From positions 1-64,000 of the forward strand of contig NZ_JAQZSJ010000020.1 in the NCBI RefSeq assembly GCF_029360585.1: a stretch of DNA of 64,000 nt. Reading direction: 5' to 3'. Below are positions 1-8,514 of this stretch, piece after piece. The position numbers and the translations under genes were made by a program. The notes below the pieces were generated by a model, which worked only from the letters and a program-made list of their open reading frames with translations, was not told the origin of the DNA and searched no databases. Numbering within the stretch: position 1 is the stretch's first letter; every line of letters starts with the position of its first letter. Origin of the DNA: Cohnella caldifontis. Its GTDB lineage: Bacteria > Bacillota > Bacilli > Paenibacillales > Paenibacillaceae.

Positions 1-2
1 CA

Positions 3-248
3 GTTTCATTATTTCAACTGTCTACTGCAAGGGGAGCATATCAATCTGGCGGGCGGGTTTTCTTATTTCTGAACACAGACGATTTCTGGAGAGACTATAA
101 CGATATGGTTTCCAACGGCATTGAATTTGTTAGAGAACCCAAAGAACAACCCTATGGAATCGTCGCAGTATTCAAAGATCTATATGGGAACCTATGGGAT
201 TTGTTGCAGCTGAACGAAGACCATCCTATCGCAAGGCGTATGAAATAG
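3..248 (+). CDS. VOC (glyoxalase-like) family protein, 3' part
   Basis: The window begins inside this gene; 81 codons and the TAG stop remain. The closing segment FKDLYGNLWDLLQ, an F-x-D-x-x-G-N-x-W pattern, is the usual end of a vicinal-oxygen-chelate fold half, preceded by a strand-helix segment (residues FLFLNTDDFWRDYNDMV). Members bind a metal and act as glyoxalases, dioxygenases or resistance proteins; the subfamily cannot be told from this part. It lies in the AT-richer first kilobase. Confidence 0.75.
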   Translation, partial: VSLFQLSTARGAYQSGGRVFLFLNTDDFWRDYNDMVSNGIEFVREPKEQPYGIVAVFKDLYGNLWDLLQLNEDHPIARRMK

Positions 249-283
249 TCATTATAACTCTTACAACTTAGGAGATGGAATCA

Positions 284-442
284 ATGCAAAGAGCAATAGT
301 CGTATACTTCTTAACGGAAAAGAAAAACAATCTTGATGAATTAAATCAATTGCTTTCCGAAGGCTGGAGAGTCGTCAGTCAGGAACCAATGAGCGGCAGC
401 CAGAGTAATGCTTCCATGTCGCTCGTTATTCTAGAAAAATAA
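284..442 (+). CDS. Small conserved-looking protein, 52 aa
   Basis: A 52-residue ORF with ATG at 284 and GGAG at 271-274, nine bases upstream. An in-frame ATG at 275 directly abuts the GGAG and is the less likely start. The protein has the pattern VVYFLTEKKNNLDELNQLL followed by a Gly-Trp-Arg-Val turn and a final hydrophobic strand (SLVILEK), which resembles small DUF4177-like proteins with one helix between strands. No function can be given. It sits between the VOC gene and the phosphatase fusion in the same AT-richer stretch. Confidence 0.6.
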   Translation: MQRAIVVYFLTEKKNNLDELNQLLSEGWRVVSQEPMSGSQSNASMSLVILEK

Positions 443-479
443 GTAACCCCGTTAAATAAATATCTGGGGAGGGGATCTC

Positions 480-1703
480 CTGAAGCGTATATACCTTATC
501 AGGCACTGTAAGGCAAACGGGCAAGAATCCTCGGCTGAGTTAACAGAGGAAGGACAGGCACAGGCTCGTCGGTTAGCTCGATTTTTCGATGATAAGCCTA
601 TTGATTACGTTGTTTCCAGTCCTTTTAACAGAGCCATTTCGACGATTCAACCGCTAGCTCAGAGATTAGATTTGACTATACATACTGACGATCGGCTACG
701 CGAGAGGACTTTGTCTACCGAAGCGTTGTCTGACTGGATGAACGATCTTCGTAAGACCTTTGTTGATCTGGATTTGAAGTTACCAGGTGGAGAATCTTCG
801 CGCGAGGCGATGGCCAGAGGTGTCGCTGTCATCGAAGAAATCGTAAAGCTGCCCGAGAAAAATATTGCCGTGGTGACACATGGCAACCTGATGTCCTTGA
901 TCTTGAAACATTATGATCGCTCTTATGGGTTCGACGAGTGGAGACAACTTTCGAATCCGGATGTCTATGAGCTTGTTTTTAGGAATGGGGAAGAAACGTC
1001 TATCAATCGTTTGTGGAATATGTCCCAACCTCACGGGATGAAAGCCGTCGTCGCGGGAGCGACGGGAATGGTCGGCCGCGAGCTTGTGCGTCAATTGCTG
1101 GAGGATCCGGCGTATAGCCGCGTGACGGCGCTTGTGCGTCGGGAGCTCGGCTTGGCTCATCCGAAATTGGAGGAGCGTATCGTTTCCTTCGACCGTCTGG
1201 AGGAGGAGGAGGCGAACGCCGAACGATGGCAAGGCGCCGAAGTCTTCTGCGCGCTCGGCACGACGATCAGACAGGCGGGTAGCCAGGCGGCATTCCGCCA
1301 GGTCGATTATGCCTACCCGATGGCATTGGGGCGTATTGCCCGCCGGTATGGTGCTGCCGGTTATGTGATCGTAACGGCGATGGGCGCCTCCGAGCGTTCG
1401 ATGTTTTTCTACAGCCGCGTGAAAGGGGAAACGGAGCGTGATTTGGCCGCCCTCGGGTTGCCCCGACTTGTCGTGCTGCGTCCCTCGTTGCTGCTCGGAG
1501 ATCGCCCGGAGAAACGGTTCGGTGAACGAGCCGCCATTGTTCTGTTCCGTCTGCTTGGCGGCTTGTTGATCGGGCCGCTTGCCAAATACAGAGCCATCGA
1601 GGGCCGGGATGTCGCCCGAGCAATGATCAAAGCGGCACGCCGTAAAGAACCGGCTCACGAAATACTGGAGTCCGACGAGATCGCCAAACTTGCAACATGT
1701 TGA
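480..1703 (+). CDS. Histidine phosphatase fused to NAD(P)-binding oxidoreductase-like domain
   Basis: I start this gene at CTG 480, seven bases after GGAGG (468-472), because the reading frame upstream of the first ATG (672) encodes the phosphatase signature LIRHCKAN (R-H catalytic motif) and SSPFNRAIST. Residues ~1-180 form a phosphoglycerate-mutase-like histidine phosphatase that also carries the second catalytic histidine (VVTHGNLM). After RLWN, where such proteins normally end, the frame runs without a stop through MSQPHG into MKAVVAGATGMVGREL at nt 1038, the start of a Rossmann-fold (GATGMVG) HTATIP2-like oxidoreductase of ~221 aa. No ribosome binding site is visible before 1038. Base and codon use change sharply at the junction. 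This is either a real fusion or two genes that lost a stop codon. Confidence 0.75.
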   Translation: MKRIYLIRHCKANGQESSAELTEEGQAQARRLARFFDDKPIDYVVSSPFNRAISTIQPLAQRLDLTIHTDDRLRERTLSTEALSDWMNDLRKTFVDLDLKLPGGESSREAMARGVAVIEEIVKLPEKNIAVVTHGNLMSLILKHYDRSYGFDEWRQLSNPDVYELVFRNGEETSINRLWNMSQPHGMKAVVAGATGMVGRELVRQLLEDPAYSRVTALVRRELGLAHPKLEERIVSFDRLEEEEANAERWQGAEVFCALGTTIRQAGSQAAFRQVDYAYPMALGRIARRYGAAGYVIVTAMGASERSMFFYSRVKGETERDLAALGLPRLVVLRPSLLLGDRPEKRFGERAAIVLFRLLGGLLIGPLAKYRAIEGRDVARAMIKAARRKEPAHEILESDEIAKLATC

Positions 1704-1765
1704 AACGGATCGATCCGAGTCGCGTATTATTTTCCATCAACGACTCCGGGAGGAACGTTTTTTAA

Positions 1766-2782
1766 ATGACGGCAGACAGTGACAGTCAACAGACCTTTAT
1801 TCAACTTCTCAAAAAAGGGAACACCTCATCCGCTTCGGCAGCGGTCGGCAACGCCGGTATCGCGATCGTCAAAGGCATTGCGGCGGCATTAACCGGGAGC
1901 GGAGCGATGTTCGCCTCCACGATGCATTCCATTGCGGACGCGGTCAATCAGGCATTCGTCTTTACGGGAAGCGTATTGGCCGAGAAGAAACCGACCCGAC
2001 GGTTTCCGACCGGTTTCGGTCGGGTCATCAATCTGTTTTGCATGGTCGCCGTGCTCGTCGTCACGATCATGGCTTACGAAACGGTCCGGGAAGGCATTCA
2101 TCTGATGTCTCACCCGACGGAATCGCACGGCTTCTGGTTGAACTTGGCGGTTCTGTTGCTCTCGACTGCAGTCGACGGATTCATTCTGGTGAAAGCCATG
2201 AAAGAAATCGTTCATGAATCCCGCGTGAACGCGAAAGGCCTGCAAATCTTCGGGGCTGCGTTCCGGAACGTCGGACGAGCCGCGCCGCCGACCCGGCTGG
2301 TGTTTTACGAGGATTTGGTGGCGACGACCGGAGCTTTATTGGCACTGATTGCCGTGGTCGTAACCGCGCTGACCAGCTTTACGCTGCTTGACGGGATCTG
2401 TACGATTTTGATCGGTTTTCTGATGCTGCTCGTCGCTTTCAGGGTCGGATACGATAACATGGTGGGATTAATCGGGGTGTCCGCGCCGCCTGACGTCGAG
2501 GAGAAAGTGGCGAAGATCATCTTCTCTAATCCGAACGTCACGGATATTTACCAATTGAGAATCCTGCAGGAAGGCCGCTATTACCACGTCGACGGGCTGA
2601 TTGAGCTCAAGCCGGGCTTGACGCTTGCCGACGCCGACGACATGAAATTCAAAATCCGGGACAGCCTGTTGCTGGACGCGGACATTAACGACGTCACGAT
2701 CGGCATCATCGAAGACAATGGGGTTAAGAACTGGAAGAACCTCGAAACATTCAGATCCGATAAAGCAAACGATCGTTCATGA
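1766..2782 (+). CDS. Cation diffusion facilitator (CDF) family transporter
   Basis: A 338-aa membrane protein with about six hydrophobic segments in the first 230 residues and a cytoplasmic tail. The second helix has HSIADAVNQ, the CDF metal-site histidine/aspartate pattern, and the fifth carries FYEDLVATTG, where the usual H-x3-D is replaced by an E-D form as in SLC30A9-like members. The C-terminal ~90 residues (VEEKVAKIIFSNPNVTDIYQLR onward) form the ferredoxin-like cytoplasmic domain. It probably exports a divalent metal by proton exchange; the metal is not evident. GGGAGG lies at 1748-1753, a long spacing to ATG 1766. A strong hairpin follows at 2817. Confidence 0.85.
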   Translation: MTADSDSQQTFIQLLKKGNTSSASAAVGNAGIAIVKGIAAALTGSGAMFASTMHSIADAVNQAFVFTGSVLAEKKPTRRFPTGFGRVINLFCMVAVLVVTIMAYETVREGIHLMSHPTESHGFWLNLAVLLLSTAVDGFILVKAMKEIVHESRVNAKGLQIFGAAFRNVGRAAPPTRLVFYEDLVATTGALLALIAVVVTALTSFTLLDGICTILIGFLMLLVAFRVGYDNMVGLIGVSAPPDVEEKVAKIIFSNPNVTDIYQLRILQEGRYYHVDGLIELKPGLTLADADDMKFKIRDSLLLDADINDVTIGIIEDNGVKNWKNLETFRSDKANDRS

Positions 2783-2816
2783 TTCGCGGCACGCATGAAG
2801 AGGTGTCCGTGCACAC

Positions 2817-2850
2817 GAAGAGCCATGACCCCATTCGGTTATGGCTCTTC
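2817..2850 (+). terminator. Hairpin terminator after the CDF gene
   Basis: GAAGAGCCAT (2817-2826) pairs perfectly with ATGGCTCTTC (2841-2850), and the inner GACC/GGTT extends the stem to 14 bp with a CCATTC loop. The U-tract after it is poor (ATGTATTTCC), so termination may be partial. Confidence 0.65.
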
Positions 2851-2944
2851 ATGTATTTCCGGTTTCCTGCTATGATGTGAATACGCTTACTTCGAACCTG
2901 CGCAGCCTTTGTCGGCGTGCCCCCGGGGGTGCATCCTTGCCCGA

Positions 2945-4990
2945 ATGAAAATCACCCGCAAATACCTGCTCGTCGTCATCCTGATCCTCATCTTTCCGAC
3001 GCTGACGATTCACCAGGTCATCGTACGATATTCCGAACGCGTCATGCAGAAGAATATCATCGAGAATAACGAGATCATGGCCGAGCTCATCGTCAACCGG
3101 ATGAACAGCGAGATCAATGACGTCGTCTCGCAGCTGCAGCTCGTGGCCGGCGTTTCGGACCAACATTCGCTGAATCTTCCGACGATGTATGCCAGAGCGA
3201 AGCAGGCCATCTCCAAAAGCACGATCATCCAATCGCTCTATTTTCTCGATCCCGACCGCCGGATGAAGTTCGAGGCGCCGTTCCGCCCGGAAATTCAGGA
3301 CGTCATCTTCGATTATCCCAAGTTCGATCATGTCCAGTGGAGCTACACCTACGTAGTCTCGGGGATTATCTCCAACGTGAGGGCGGAAAAAACGGTAACC
3401 GTCGCGATCCCCGTATTCTATGACGATCGGCGGATCGTCGGGGTATTGGTGGCGGAGCTCAGCCGAAACTTCCTCTCGAATATCCTGAGAAGCACGAGCG
3501 AGTCCCGCGAGGGGTTCAGCTTTATCATCGACGACGAAGGGCGCGTCATCGCCTCCACCGAGGAAGCGGATTGGAACCTCGATTTCGCGAATGAACCGAT
3601 CGTCCGGCTGCTCCTTAACGGCGACTCCGGCTCCATCCAGGAATCTTACCGGGGAACGAGAAGCGTCATGACCTATCAAACCATGCGGGAGAATTGGGGG
3701 CTTGCGCTCGGCGTTCCGGAACAAGTCGCTTTCGCGCCGGTGCAAACGCTTTCGAAGGCGCTCACGCTCAGCTTCTCGCTCATTTTCGCGCTCATCATTT
3801 TCCTGATCCTCTTCGGGGGCCGGCAGCTGCTCATTCCCGTCCTCAAGCTGACGAAGTTCGCGCAGCGCATCCAGAGCGAGAAAGCGCCGACTCCGCTGCC
3901 CGAGGCTTTCATGACGCGCAAGGACGAGATCGGGGAACTCATCCGCGCGCTCATGGAGATGAACGACAGGGTCGTGGACAGCCATCGCTTCCTGCATGAC
4001 ATTATCGAGGGCATTCCCTATGCGCTGGTCACCGTCAATGAACAAGGCGTGATCACGCGCGTGAACCGAAACTGGGTCGAACTGTTCGGATCCTCCGGTA
4101 AGGAGTGGGAAGGAAAGAAGGTCACGGATTTGCCCGAATTCGGCTTCCTCGTCTCCCCGAATGAGGACATGGAAACGAGCTGGACGGACGGCCAAGGCGT
4201 GACCCGCATTTTGAAGGTCGTGACCGCGCCGTTTTACGACGGGGTGCTCGCGGTCATCCAGGATATTTCCCAAATCCGCATGATGGAGTCCCACTTCAAG
4301 CAGAGCGAACAACTCGCGATCATCGGACAGATCACCACCGGCATTGCCCATGAGCTCAAAAACCCGCTCGCGGTGCTGGCGAGTTCCTCTCAATTGCTCA
4401 TCGAAGAAATGGAACGGGAACCCGATTCCGAATGGGTGCCGACGCTCGTACAGGACATCGACGGCGAAATCCGGCGCATGTCCCTCATCGTGAACGAGTT
4501 CCTCACCATGGCCCGGACGAAGCAGGACCAGACCGTCAACGTCCGGTTGGACGATTTGGTGGACCGAGTCCTCCATCTTCTCCGGATCAAATTCAACGAA
4601 GTCGGGATCGCGGTCCATAAGGAATACGCCTCGGACATCCCGATGATCGAGGGCAAAGCGAACAAGCTCGTCCAGGTGTTCCTGAATTTGCTCGTCAACA
4701 GCATGGAAGCGATGCCGGACGGAGGAGCTTTGCATGTCCGGATCGGCATTGGCGAATCGGGAATCTGGGTCGAGATCGTCGACGAAGGACAAGGGATCAT
4801 GGAAGAGCATCAGCAATGGCTGTTCAACCCGTTCTTCTCGACGAAGGAAAGCGGCAACGGGCTCGGGCTGTCCATCGCGCGCGACATTATGGCGGAGCAT
4901 GGTGGCAGCCTGGAAATCAACAGCGAACGCAACAAGGGAACGGCGGTCAGGTGCCGTTTTCCGTTCAGGCAGAAGGAGGAAACCGCATGA
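2945..4990 (+). CDS. Membrane sensor histidine kinase (dCACHE-HAMP-PAS-HisKA-HATPase)
   Basis: A 681-aa NtrB/ZraS-like kinase. An N-terminal helix (LLVVILILIFPTLTI) and a second one near residues 275-300 bracket an extracytoplasmic sensor of the double-CACHE type (FSFIIDDEGRVIAST). HAMP follows, then PAS (IPYALVTVNEQGVITRVNRN), then the H-box GIAHELKNPL with His469, the N-box NLLVNSMEAMP, DEGQGI and NGLGLSIA. ATG 2945 gives a normal signal-anchor start; a TTG at 2909 would add 12 residues but has no ribosome binding site. The stop overlaps the regulator start by ATGA, so the two are translationally coupled. Extracytoplasmic CACHE domains bind small ligands such as amines, amino acids and organic acids. 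Confidence 0.9.
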   Translation: MKITRKYLLVVILILIFPTLTIHQVIVRYSERVMQKNIIENNEIMAELIVNRMNSEINDVVSQLQLVAGVSDQHSLNLPTMYARAKQAISKSTIIQSLYFLDPDRRMKFEAPFRPEIQDVIFDYPKFDHVQWSYTYVVSGIISNVRAEKTVTVAIPVFYDDRRIVGVLVAELSRNFLSNILRSTSESREGFSFIIDDEGRVIASTEEADWNLDFANEPIVRLLLNGDSGSIQESYRGTRSVMTYQTMRENWGLALGVPEQVAFAPVQTLSKALTLSFSLIFALIIFLILFGGRQLLIPVLKLTKFAQRIQSEKAPTPLPEAFMTRKDEIGELIRALMEMNDRVVDSHRFLHDIIEGIPYALVTVNEQGVITRVNRNWVELFGSSGKEWEGKKVTDLPEFGFLVSPNEDMETSWTDGQGVTRILKVVTAPFYDGVLAVIQDISQIRMMESHFKQSEQLAIIGQITTGIAHELKNPLAVLASSSQLLIEEMEREPDSEWVPTLVQDIDGEIRRMSLIVNEFLTMARTKQDQTVNVRLDDLVDRVLHLLRIKFNEVGIAVHKEYASDIPMIEGKANKLVQVFLNLLVNSMEAMPDGGALHVRIGIGESGIWVEIVDEGQGIMEEHQQWLFNPFFSTKESGNGLGLSIARDIMAEHGGSLEINSERNKGTAVRCRFPFRQKEETA

Positions 4991-6261
4991 CGACCCCAGG
5001 CGTACTGATCGTGGACGACGAAATCAAGCTGTGCAGGAACATCGCGTTGAAACTGAAGCGGGAAGGATTCGTGACCTACGAAGCGTACGACGGCAAGGCG
5101 GCGTTGAAGAAAATCCAGCAATATCCGGTTCGCGTCGTCATTCTCGACTACATGCTGACCGATATGATCGGCCTCGAAGTGCTGAAGAAAATCAAAGAAC
5201 TGTCTCCCCGCACGCGGGTATATATGCTTACGGCCTATGGAAACGTGGAAAATGCGGTGCTGGCGATGAAATGGGGCGCCTCGGACTATTTGAACAAACC
5301 GTTCGACCTGAAGCAGTTAGCCGATATCGTGGCGGAAGCGTACCGGTCTTTCGATGACGTATCCGGACAAACCGTCTTCAAAAGCCCCAAAATGCAGGCG
5401 GTGCGAGGCATACTCGACCGGATCGCGACGACCGACGCTCCGGTGCTGCTGAACGGGGAGAGAGGCTCCGGCAAAACGACGCTGGCCAAATGGATCCACG
5501 AGAACAGCCGACGGCGCGATCAGCCGTTCCTGACCGTGAACTGCGCCTCTCTGCCGGAATCCTTGCTGGAACGGGAACTGTTCGGTTCCTCCGGAAAAGC
5601 GGCGGCGGCAAACGGAGGAACGCTGTTTCTGGACGAAGTCTCCAGCCTCACTCCGCTGTTGCAGGCTCAACTGCTGAGATTGCTCGAGGAGAACCGGCTG
5701 TATGCTCCGGATACCGGGGAATCCCTGCCGATCCAGATCCGGCTCATCACCTCCACGACGCAATCCTTGCCGGCGCTCGTGAAAGAAGGCAAGTTCCGGG
5801 ACGACCTCTATTATCGGCTGAACCTCGTGGAGGTCGAGATCCCCGCGCTTCGCGACCGCAAAGAGGACATTCCGCTGTTGATCGGACAGATTCTGGACCA
5901 GTTGAACGCGAGATACGGGAAATCGTTGACGATGTCGGATCGACTGCTTCAGACCATGACGGAATTGCCGTGGCAGGGAAACATCAGCGAACTGATGAAC
6001 ATGGTCGAACGGATGCATCTGCTGAAAATAGGCGGCGTCCTGGACGCGGAAGACCTTCCGGATTCGCATGCCGGAAGCGGGTCGAGGTCGAAAGACGGCG
6101 TGCGGCTGCAGGGCCGTTTGTACGACGTGCTGGAGGACGTGGAAGCGCGGATGATTTTGGACGCTTTGGACCAAACCGGAGGCAATCAAAGCAAAGCCGC
6201 CGAACGACTGGGCATCTCCCGCAATGCCTTGATCTACAAAATGAAGAGAATCGGGCGATGA
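4987..6261 (+). CDS. NtrC-type response regulator without the GAFTGA loop
   Basis: A 424-aa protein: receiver domain (DD at 10-11, phospho-acceptor Asp54 in VVILDYML, Lys in NKPFD), AAA+ domain (Walker A GERGSGKTT; Walker B TLFLDEV; arginine-finger region FRDDLYYRLN), and C-terminal Fis-type HTH (NQSKAAERLGISRNALIYKMK). Where sigma-54 activators have ELFGHxxGAFTGA...GxFExAxGGTLFLDE, this protein reads ELFGSSGKAAAANGGTLFLDE: the GAFTGA loop that touches sigma-54 is missing. It is therefore unlikely to open a sigma-54 promoter and more likely acts with the housekeeping sigma factor, as shown for TyrR- or HupR-type relatives. It overlaps the kinase (ATGA) and the next lipoprotein gene (ATGA). 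Confidence 0.88.
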   Translation: MTTPGVLIVDDEIKLCRNIALKLKREGFVTYEAYDGKAALKKIQQYPVRVVILDYMLTDMIGLEVLKKIKELSPRTRVYMLTAYGNVENAVLAMKWGASDYLNKPFDLKQLADIVAEAYRSFDDVSGQTVFKSPKMQAVRGILDRIATTDAPVLLNGERGSGKTTLAKWIHENSRRRDQPFLTVNCASLPESLLERELFGSSGKAAAANGGTLFLDEVSSLTPLLQAQLLRLLEENRLYAPDTGESLPIQIRLITSTTQSLPALVKEGKFRDDLYYRLNLVEVEIPALRDRKEDIPLLIGQILDQLNARYGKSLTMSDRLLQTMTELPWQGNISELMNMVERMHLLKIGGVLDAEDLPDSHAGSGSRSKDGVRLQGRLYDVLEDVEARMILDALDQTGGNQSKAAERLGISRNALIYKMKRIGR

Positions 6262-7181
6262 AACGGCTGCTGCTGACTCTCGTGATCGTTCTGATGGCGG
6301 CGGGCTGCGGAACGAAAGCGGAAGGGAAGAAGATCCCGCCGGCGGTCGAGCCGCGCGGCGAAGTGACGGTCGGTTCCAAATCGATCACCGAGCAGTATTT
6401 GCTGATGAAGATGAGCGCGCTGCTTCTGAGAGACAAGGGATACAAAGTGAACGAAATGGTCTTCCTCGACAGCCAAGCCGTCAGAAGCGCGATGGAGGCG
6501 GGCGTGGCGGACCTGTATTGGGAATATACCACGACGGCGAGAATCTATTATCATAAACGGACGGCTTTGTACGATCCGGAAGAAGCTTATCAGCAAGTGT
6601 CGCGCGAAGATGCCGCCAAGGGAATCGTCTGGCTGCCGAAGAGCCAATTCAACAGCAGCTGGGCGCTTCTCATGCGCAAGGATATCTCGGAACAGCTGCA
6701 TATTTACGAGATCAGCGATCTGGCCGAATATATCCGGCGGAGTAATTCGAAAATGAAGTTCGCCACGAACAACGAATACCTGGAGCGGGAAGACGGTTGG
6801 GAACGGCTCATGAAAATCTACGATTTCTCGCTTCCCCGCAATCAAGTCGTCGCCATCGAATCCGACCTGCTGACGCAGACGGTGAAGGACGGTCGGGTAG
6901 ACGTCGCGGTCGGCATGGCGTCCGACCCGCGCATCAAGAAGAACAACCTGGTCGTTCTTCAGGACGACCGCAAGGTGTTTCCGCCGTACGATGCGGCGCC
7001 CGTAATCTTGAACAAGACGCTGGAGCGGTATCCGGACATCCGGGAGACGCTCGAATCGCTGACGCCTTATATCACGAACGAGAACATGCTCGATTTGATG
7101 TACCAGGTGGACATTTTGCAGAAGGACGTTACGAAAACGTCTCGGGATTTCCTCGTGAAGCACAAGCTGTTGGAACCCTAA
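6258..7181 (+). CDS. OpuCC/ProX-like substrate-binding lipoprotein coupled to the two-component system
   Basis: A 307-aa lipoprotein with signal peptide and lipobox (LMAAGC). The mature part has the osmoprotectant-binding family start EVTVGSKSITEQYLLMKM and the later DLYWEYTTTA in place of the usual DLYPEYTGTG, followed by an FxxSWALLMRK segment. It overlaps the regulator stop by ATGA and no permease or ATPase is adjacent, since a terminator follows at 7191. Context therefore suggests a ligand-presenting sensor partner for the kinase rather than a transport subunit, although it could also feed the permease encoded downstream. It is clearly diverged from the second binding protein at 9802. Confidence 0.82.
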   Translation: MKRLLLTLVIVLMAAGCGTKAEGKKIPPAVEPRGEVTVGSKSITEQYLLMKMSALLLRDKGYKVNEMVFLDSQAVRSAMEAGVADLYWEYTTTARIYYHKRTALYDPEEAYQQVSREDAAKGIVWLPKSQFNSSWALLMRKDISEQLHIYEISDLAEYIRRSNSKMKFATNNEYLEREDGWERLMKIYDFSLPRNQVVAIESDLLTQTVKDGRVDVAVGMASDPRIKKNNLVVLQDDRKVFPPYDAAPVILNKTLERYPDIRETLESLTPYITNENMLDLMYQVDILQKDVTKTSRDFLVKHKLLEP

Positions 7182-7190
7182 AAAACAGGA

Positions 7191-7220
7191 AGCCTCGGAT
7201 CGCCGGATCCGGGGCTTTTT
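7191..7220 (+). terminator. Rho-independent terminator after the sensory operon
   Basis: AGCCTCGGATC (7191-7201) pairs with GATCCGGGGCT (7206-7216) with one G-U pair and a 4-nt loop, followed by T5. It separates the kinase-regulator-lipoprotein operon from the catabolic genes. Confidence 0.85.
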
Positions 7221-7350
7221 CATGTCTCCTTACCAAATGAATGCGCTTTCGTAAAGGGGGCGGATTGCACAATTATTTTACACCGTTTTGCCCATTTTTT
7301 GCGCAGGCCGCCGTCTGTGCAGGCGTTCGCGAGTCTTGCATAATGAATCT

Positions 7351-7364
7351 CGAAAACGCTTGCA
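7351..7364 (+). promoter_or_regulatory. cre-like (CcpA) operator upstream of the enolase gene
   Basis: CGAAAACGCTTGCA matches the catabolite-responsive element consensus TGWAANCGNTNWCA at about 12 of 14 positions. It lies just after a possible -10 (CATAAT, 7339-7344) and 14 bases before ATG 7378, a position where CcpA binding would block the promoter. The -35 is weak, fitting an activator-dependent promoter. Confidence 0.45.
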
Positions 7365-7377
7365 GCGAGGTGAACGC

Positions 7378-8514
7378 ATGAAGATCACGGGAATTGAAAT
7401 CAAGCATTACCTGCTTCCGCTGAATCCGCCGTTCAAGGCGGCCTGGGATCCGAACCCTCGCCGGAAGTTCGCGGCGACCGTCGTGTTCGTGCATACCGAC
7501 GCAGGCTTTACGGGAATCGGTTCGGGCGATCTGATGACCGGCTTCGCAGGGCATGAGCACCTGTTCATCGGCCAGGACCCATTCGCCATCGAGCGGCATT
7601 CGCAAATCATCGACAACATCGATTTCCATTACGGACGATGCTGGCCGCTGGATTTGGCGCTGTGGGATCTCATGGGGAAGGCGGCCGGCCAGCCGGTCTA
7701 CAAGCTGCTGGGCGGACGGAATGACAAGATCCTCGCCTACGCCTCGACGGGCGAGATGGTGACGCCGGAAACGCGGGCAGAACGCGCGAAGCTGCTGCTG
7801 GCGCAGGGCTTCAAAGCGATGAAAATCCGGTTCCACCACCGGGACGTCCGCGACGACATCAAAGTCGTGGAGGCGGTTCGCCTTGCGGTGGGAGACCGGA
7901 TGGACATCATGGTGGACGCCAACCAAGGCTGGAAAATGCCGTGGGACACCGAGGCGACATGGGATCTCAAGAAAGCGTTCCAAGTCGCGAAAGAACTGGA
8001 ACAGCTCGGCGTGTACTGGCTCGAAGAGCCGCTGCCCAGCCACGATTTCCGCGGACTCGCGAAGCTGCGCGAAATGGCCGGCGGCATCCGTATCGCGGGC
8101 GGCGAGATGAACCGGCGGATGCACGACTTCCGCGAAATGAACTTCCTCGGTTCGCTGGACGTGTACCAACCCGACGTCGCGTTGACGGGCGGCATCACGC
8201 AGGTTCGCAAAATCGCCGACATGGTGCAAGCGGGCGGGGCTTGGTTCAGTCCCCACACGTGGACCAACGGCATCGGCGTGATGGCGAATCTACACTTGGC
8301 CGCAGCCGTCAGCCTTTGCCCGTATCTCGAGCTTCCGTACGATCCGCCTTCCTGGACGCCCGAACGCCGGGATTACATCCAGCAAGACAAACTGACGATC
8401 GATTCCGAAGGATATCTGGCGCTACCTCAGAAGCCCGGACTCGGCATCGAGCTGGATTTGGAGGCGATGGAGCGGTACGCGTACGACACGGTGTACGTAG
8501 GTGAGGCGACATGA
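7378..8514 (+). CDS. Enolase-superfamily enzyme, mandelate racemase subgroup
   Basis: A 378-aa enzyme. Visible active-site residues are the K-x-R pair (Lys149, Arg151), metal ligands Asp180 (VDANQGW), Glu217 (WLEEPLP) and Glu243 (GGEMN), and the general base His293 in FSPHTWTNG. The histidine places it in the mandelate racemase/acid-sugar dehydratase subgroup rather than the muconate cycloisomerase one. It should abstract the proton alpha to a carboxylate and either racemise or dehydrate a hydroxy-acid. It is the first gene of the catabolic operon, with GAGGTG before ATG 7378, and overlaps the permease gene by ATGA. The exact substrate cannot be read from sequence. Confidence 0.88.
   Translation: MKITGIEIKHYLLPLNPPFKAAWDPNPRRKFAATVVFVHTDAGFTGIGSGDLMTGFAGHEHLFIGQDPFAIERHSQIIDNIDFHYGRCWPLDLALWDLMGKAAGQPVYKLLGGRNDKILAYASTGEMVTPETRAERAKLLLAQGFKAMKIRFHHRDVRDDIKVVEAVRLAVGDRMDIMVDANQGWKMPWDTEATWDLKKAFQVAKELEQLGVYWLEEPLPSHDFRGLAKLREMAGGIRIAGGEMNRRMHDFREMNFLGSLDVYQPDVALTGGITQVRKIADMVQAGGAWFSPHTWTNGIGVMANLHLAAAVSLCPYLELPYDPPSWTPERRDYIQQDKLTIDSEGYLALPQKPGLGIELDLEAMERYAYDTVYVGEAT

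Noticed and set aside
2870-4900. A 676-codon open frame on the minus strand across the kinase gene
   Set aside because: It mirrors a gene with clear kinase motifs; the antisense product is rich in Arg/His/Asp with no domain, as expected from codon bias.
7262-7377. Sigma-54 promoter for the enolase operon
   Set aside because: The GG...GC spacing needed for -24/-12 was not found; only a weak -10 and a cre-like site are present.
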